NCBI GenBank assembly: GCA_030916665.1
Contig: JAUPWC010000545.1
Span: 1-20,509 of the forward strand
Length of the DNA stretch: 20,509 nt
Reading direction: 5' to 3'
Origin: Verrucomicrobiota bacterium
Lineage (GTDB): Bacteria > Verrucomicrobiota > Verrucomicrobiia > Opitutales > Opitutaceae
In this document: positions 18,306-20,509 of the stretch, in pieces
How the letters are laid out: each line of letters starts with the position of its first letter
How positions within the stretch are numbered: the stretch's first letter is position 1
The notes under the pieces: model-generated
Told to the model about the DNA's origin: nothing
Databases searched by the model: none
What the model saw: only the letters and a program-made list of their open reading frames with translations
Translations under genes and position numbers: made by a program

Positions 18306-19091
18306 TTACTGGCCGACTTCCGCCCAAGCCTCGTCGGAGCGGTCGATCTCGTCGCGGCGCACGAAGGTGATCTCGGGGGCGTCGGCCTGGTTCAAGTAGG
18401 CCTGTTCGCCGGCGCCGGCGATGTAGTGGGTGCAATGGATGACCGACTGCATCCAGCGCAGGCGGCTGTCGCGCGTTGGGCTGACCTGCTCCTTGCCGAA
18501 GGCCGCGGAAGGGAGCGTGACGTATTTGTCGCCGCCTTCGTGCAAGCCGAAGGAGCCGTCGGGCATGCGGCGGGCGCGGACGGTTTCGCCCTCGTGGGTG
18601 ACGTCCACGAAACAGTCGTCCACAGCGCACGCAGCACGGCGCACCGCGGAGTCGCCGGAGCGGACGACGCGGACGCCGTCGAGCAGACCGAGGCCGCGAT
18701 ACATTTCCAGACAGAAGTCAGCCACGCAGGCCACGTTGGTGGCGGCGGTGCGTTTGAAGATCTCGGTGGCGGCGGGGGGAACGTAAGCACCGAGCTGGCG
18801 CGCGGTGTTGGCGGACCAGTCGGCGGGGATGCGCTTGGCGTAGAGGGGCGACCACTTGCGCTGGACCTTGTTGGCGAAGGTGAAGTTCAGTGTCGCGGGT
18901 TCGCCGGTCTTGCGGTGGCGGAGCGTGGTCTGGGTCTCGCGCGGGTCGTGGTCGCTGTCGTGGTAGAAGAACACGATCTCCCCGCCGAGCTCGGCCTGTA
19001 GCCGGCGCGCGGTGACGAACTTGGCGTAGAGAAACCGCCGCGGGAAAAATCCGCAGGGTTGCTGGCCGAAACAGATGACAGGGGAGGGCAC
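18306..19091 (-). CDS. Compact BshC-like protein (putative bacillithiol cysteine-adding enzyme, minimal form)
   Basis: A 261-residue protein, roughly half the 530-540 residues usual for BshC. BshC adds cysteine to GlcN-malate in the last step of bacillithiol synthesis. Four BshC landmarks occur in the right order: GQQPCGFF...FLYAK (residues 9-24) for GQQAGLLTGPLYTIHK; SDHD (46-49) for GEDHD; RSGDSAVRR (144-152) for NSGDPGIKK; and WMQSVIHCTHYIAGAGEQAY (213-232) for the xQxxLxPTxAxxAGPGExxY region. The N-terminal extension and the C-terminal coiled-coil of normal BshC are absent. The start is GTG at 19091; no usable ATG exists and the first Rossmann strand begins immediately after it. It lies 37 nt after the symporter gene, with a purine-rich tract (+ strand) in the gap. 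BshA- and BshB1-type genes follow. I judged this from remembered family sequence, not an alignment. Confidence 0.72.
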   Translation of the reverse strand: MPSPVICFGQQPCGFFPRRFLYAKFVTARRLQAELGGEIVFFYHDSDHDPRETQTTLRHRKTGEPATLNFTFANKVQRKWSPLYAKRIPADWSANTARQLGAYVPPAATEIFKRTAATNVACVADFCLEMYRGLGLLDGVRVVRSGDSAVRRAACAVDDCFVDVTHEGETVRARRMPDGSFGLHEGGDKYVTLPSAAFGKEQVSPTRDSRLRWMQSVIHCTHYIAGAGEQAYLNQADAPEITFVRRDEIDRSDEAWAEVGQ

Positions 19092-19128
19092 GGGCGAAGT
19101 AGGAAGTAAGAAGGAAGAGGGAAGAAGC

Positions 19129-20509
19129 TCAGGCGGCAGGCTTCGCCGGTTGAAAGCCTTGGAAGAGCAGGCTGAAGCACACGCAGGCGGCGCAGCCGAT
19201 GGGGTTGAGCCAGAGGTAGCCGATTTCGTGGGCGGGCCAGGCCTTGCCGGCGAAGAAGATGCCGAGCACGACGGCCTGCGCGGCGAGCGCGGCCCAGAAG
19301 ACGGCGGTGCCGCCGACTTTTTTGAAGAAGAAGGCGACGATGAACAGGCCGAGGAGCGTGGGATAGAAGATCGAGGCCACGATGTTCAGGCCCTCGATGA
19401 GATTTTCCTGGAAGCTCACGAACAGCGCGAAGGCGATGGCGAAGCCCCCCCACATGGCGGTGAACCATTTCGCAGCGCGGACGTTACGCGCCTCGTCGTG
19501 CTCGGCGAGCGGACGGAAGTGGCGCCAGAGGTCGATCGTCGTGGTCGTGCCGAGGGCGTTGAGTTCGCCGGCTTTCGAGGAAAGCGCGGAGGCGAACATC
19601 ACGGCGAGCAGCAGGCCGATGAGGCCGTGGGGCAGCTGGGTGAGAATGAAGGTGATGAAGACGAAGTCGGAGTCGCGGGTCTTCTTCGCCTCCGGCGCGG
19701 CGGCCTGCAGGACGGAGCGCGCTTCCTGGCGCACGGTCTGCACGGCGCGCTGCGACTCGCGCAGGGCCGCCTGGGCGACGGTGGCGGCGGATTCGTCGCC
19801 GGCCGCGCGGGCCTGGGTCCAGACCTGGATCTTCGCGAGCTGATCGGCGTGGGCGGCGGCGTAGCGTTCCTCCAGCGCGCGGAACTCCGCGGCATGCGGA
19901 CCCGCGGCCTGTTGCGCCCAGGCGGCCTGGTTGAACACGACGGGCGAGCCGGGCGTGAACTGGTAGAACACGAAGAGCAGCGCGCCGAGCATCACGATGA
20001 AGAACTGCATTGGGATCTTGAGCACGGCGTTGAACATCAGGCCGAGGCGGCCCTCGCGCAGCGCGGCGCCGCCGATGTAGCGCTGCACCTGCGACTGGTC
20101 GGTGCCGAAGTAGGACAGCGAGAGGAAGAACCCGCCGAGCAGGCCGCTCCAGAAGGTGTAGCGCTTGTCGGGATCGGGCGACCAGTCCACCGCCTCGAGC
20201 TTACCCATCGTTCCGGCGATGGCGGTGGCGTGGTCGGGCAGGCGGGCGAGCAGGATGCCGAAGGCCGAGAGCATGCCGATCCAGATCACGGCCATCTGCC
20301 ACTTCTGCGTGAGGTTCACCGCCGCACTGCCGCCGGTCACGGTGTAGACGATGACCACCACGCCGATCACGACGATCGTGAGCTTGAGCGGCCAGCCCAG
20401 GACGGTGGAGAGAATGATCGCCGGGGCGTAGATCGTGATGCCGCTCTGCACGCCGCGCTGCAGCAGGAAGAAGATCGCGCCGAGCAGGCGGGTCTTCGTG
20501 TCGAAACGG
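19129..20509 (-). CDS. SSS-family sodium/solute symporter, partial (start outside the window)
   Basis: About 460 residues of a sodium:solute symporter, open to the window edge. The visible protein begins in-frame with RFDTKTRLLGAIFFLLQRG, so the true start is beyond 20509; the GTG at 20451 is not a start. SSS features are QRGVQSGITIYAPAIILS, YTVTGGSAAVNLTQKWQ, SYFGTDQSQVQRYI and SALSSKAGELNALGTTTTID. About ten hydrophobic segments are visible. Between two of them is a soluble insert of about 90 residues (roughly from NQAAWAQQAAG to APEAKKTRDSD), rich in Ala, Gln, Glu and Arg, likely helical or coiled-coil. The substrate is unknown; SSS members near carbohydrate genes often import monosaccharides. 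It is upstream of the BshC-like gene with a 37-nt gap, so cotranscription is likely. Confidence 0.87.
   Translation of the reverse strand, partial: RFDTKTRLLGAIFFLLQRGVQSGITIYAPAIILSTVLGWPLKLTIVVIGVVVIVYTVTGGSAAVNLTQKWQMAVIWIGMLSAFGILLARLPDHATAIAGTMGKLEAVDWSPDPDKRYTFWSGLLGGFFLSLSYFGTDQSQVQRYIGGAALREGRLGLMFNAVLKIPMQFFIVMLGALLFVFYQFTPGSPVVFNQAAWAQQAAGPHAAEFRALEERYAAAHADQLAKIQVWTQARAAGDESAATVAQAALRESQRAVQTVRQEARSVLQAAAPEAKKTRDSDFVFITFILTQLPHGLIGLLLAVMFASALSSKAGELNALGTTTTIDLWRHFRPLAEHDEARNVRAAKWFTAMWGGFAIAFALFVSFQENLIEGLNIVASIFYPTLLGLFIVAFFFKKVGGTAVFWAALAAQAVVLGIFFAGKAWPAHEIGYLWLNPIGCAACVCFSLLFQGFQPAKPAA

Noticed and set aside
18131..18370. Small Lys-rich open frame (HKKHKKRKNG)
   Set aside because: The Lys run is the phased A-tract repeat read as codons, and the rest overlaps the palindrome and the BshC-like gene.
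20449..20451. GTG as the start of the symporter gene
   Set aside because: The frame stays open to the window edge and the upstream residues (RLLGAIFFLLQRG) belong to a conserved SSS helix.

Overview
The window is GC-rich DNA (estimated by eye in the mid-60s percent) from a Gram-negative, polysaccharide-degrading bacterium. I infer a member of Verrucomicrobiota, most likely Opitutaceae. The basis is the mix of secreted CE1 esterases and GH families, an SSS symporter, the absence of Shine-Dalgarno motifs, and many different intergenic palindromic repeats. No rRNA, tRNA or other phylogenetic marker is present, so this placement is tentative.

Region A (130-11571, all + strand) is a run of eight exported carbohydrate-active proteins. 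In order: a GH43 arabinosidase/xylosidase-like enzyme, a CE1 esterase with an N-terminal E-set domain, a GH3 beta-xylosidase/glucosidase with a malectin-like domain, a GH97 alpha-galactosidase-like enzyme, a CE1 esterase, an unrelated small alpha/beta hydrolase, a second E-set+CE1 esterase and a fourth CE1 esterase. GH43 to GH97 probably form one transcription unit at least in part, because two junctions are only 18 and 11 nt. Region B is a divergent pair: a GH29 alpha-L-fucosidase (- strand) and a GH127 beta-L-arabinofuranosidase (+ strand). Together these enzymes fit side-chain removal from a feruloylated or acetylated, arabinosylated, galactosylated and fucosylated plant or algal glycan in the periplasm. 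No endo-acting backbone enzyme, SusC/SusD pair or regulator is present.

Region C (16027-20509, all - strand) is different. In transcription order it holds an SSS-family symporter (cut by the window edge), a compact 261-residue protein that I read as a minimal BshC, a BshB1-type PIG-L deacetylase and a BshA-type glycosyltransferase. These three make a candidate complete bacillithiol-type thiol pathway (GlcNAc-malate synthesis, deacetylation, cysteine addition). The last enzyme appears reduced to about half its normal length. This is the most interesting protein-level observation.

At DNA level, nearly every intergenic gap longer than about 60 bp carries a structured repeat. At least five families are visible: a double hairpin with GTGGAACGCCC / GCGCTCCACCC ends (three copies), a GTAGGG-bounded hairpin whose stem sequence changes while pairing is kept (four copies), a CACAGATG 10-nt repeat, a GTCATCCTGA inverted repeat (two copies), and A-tract arrays. 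Several copies end within a few bases of the next start codon or supply a stop codon. Start codons are preceded by pyrimidine-rich leaders, not by AGGAGG-like sites.
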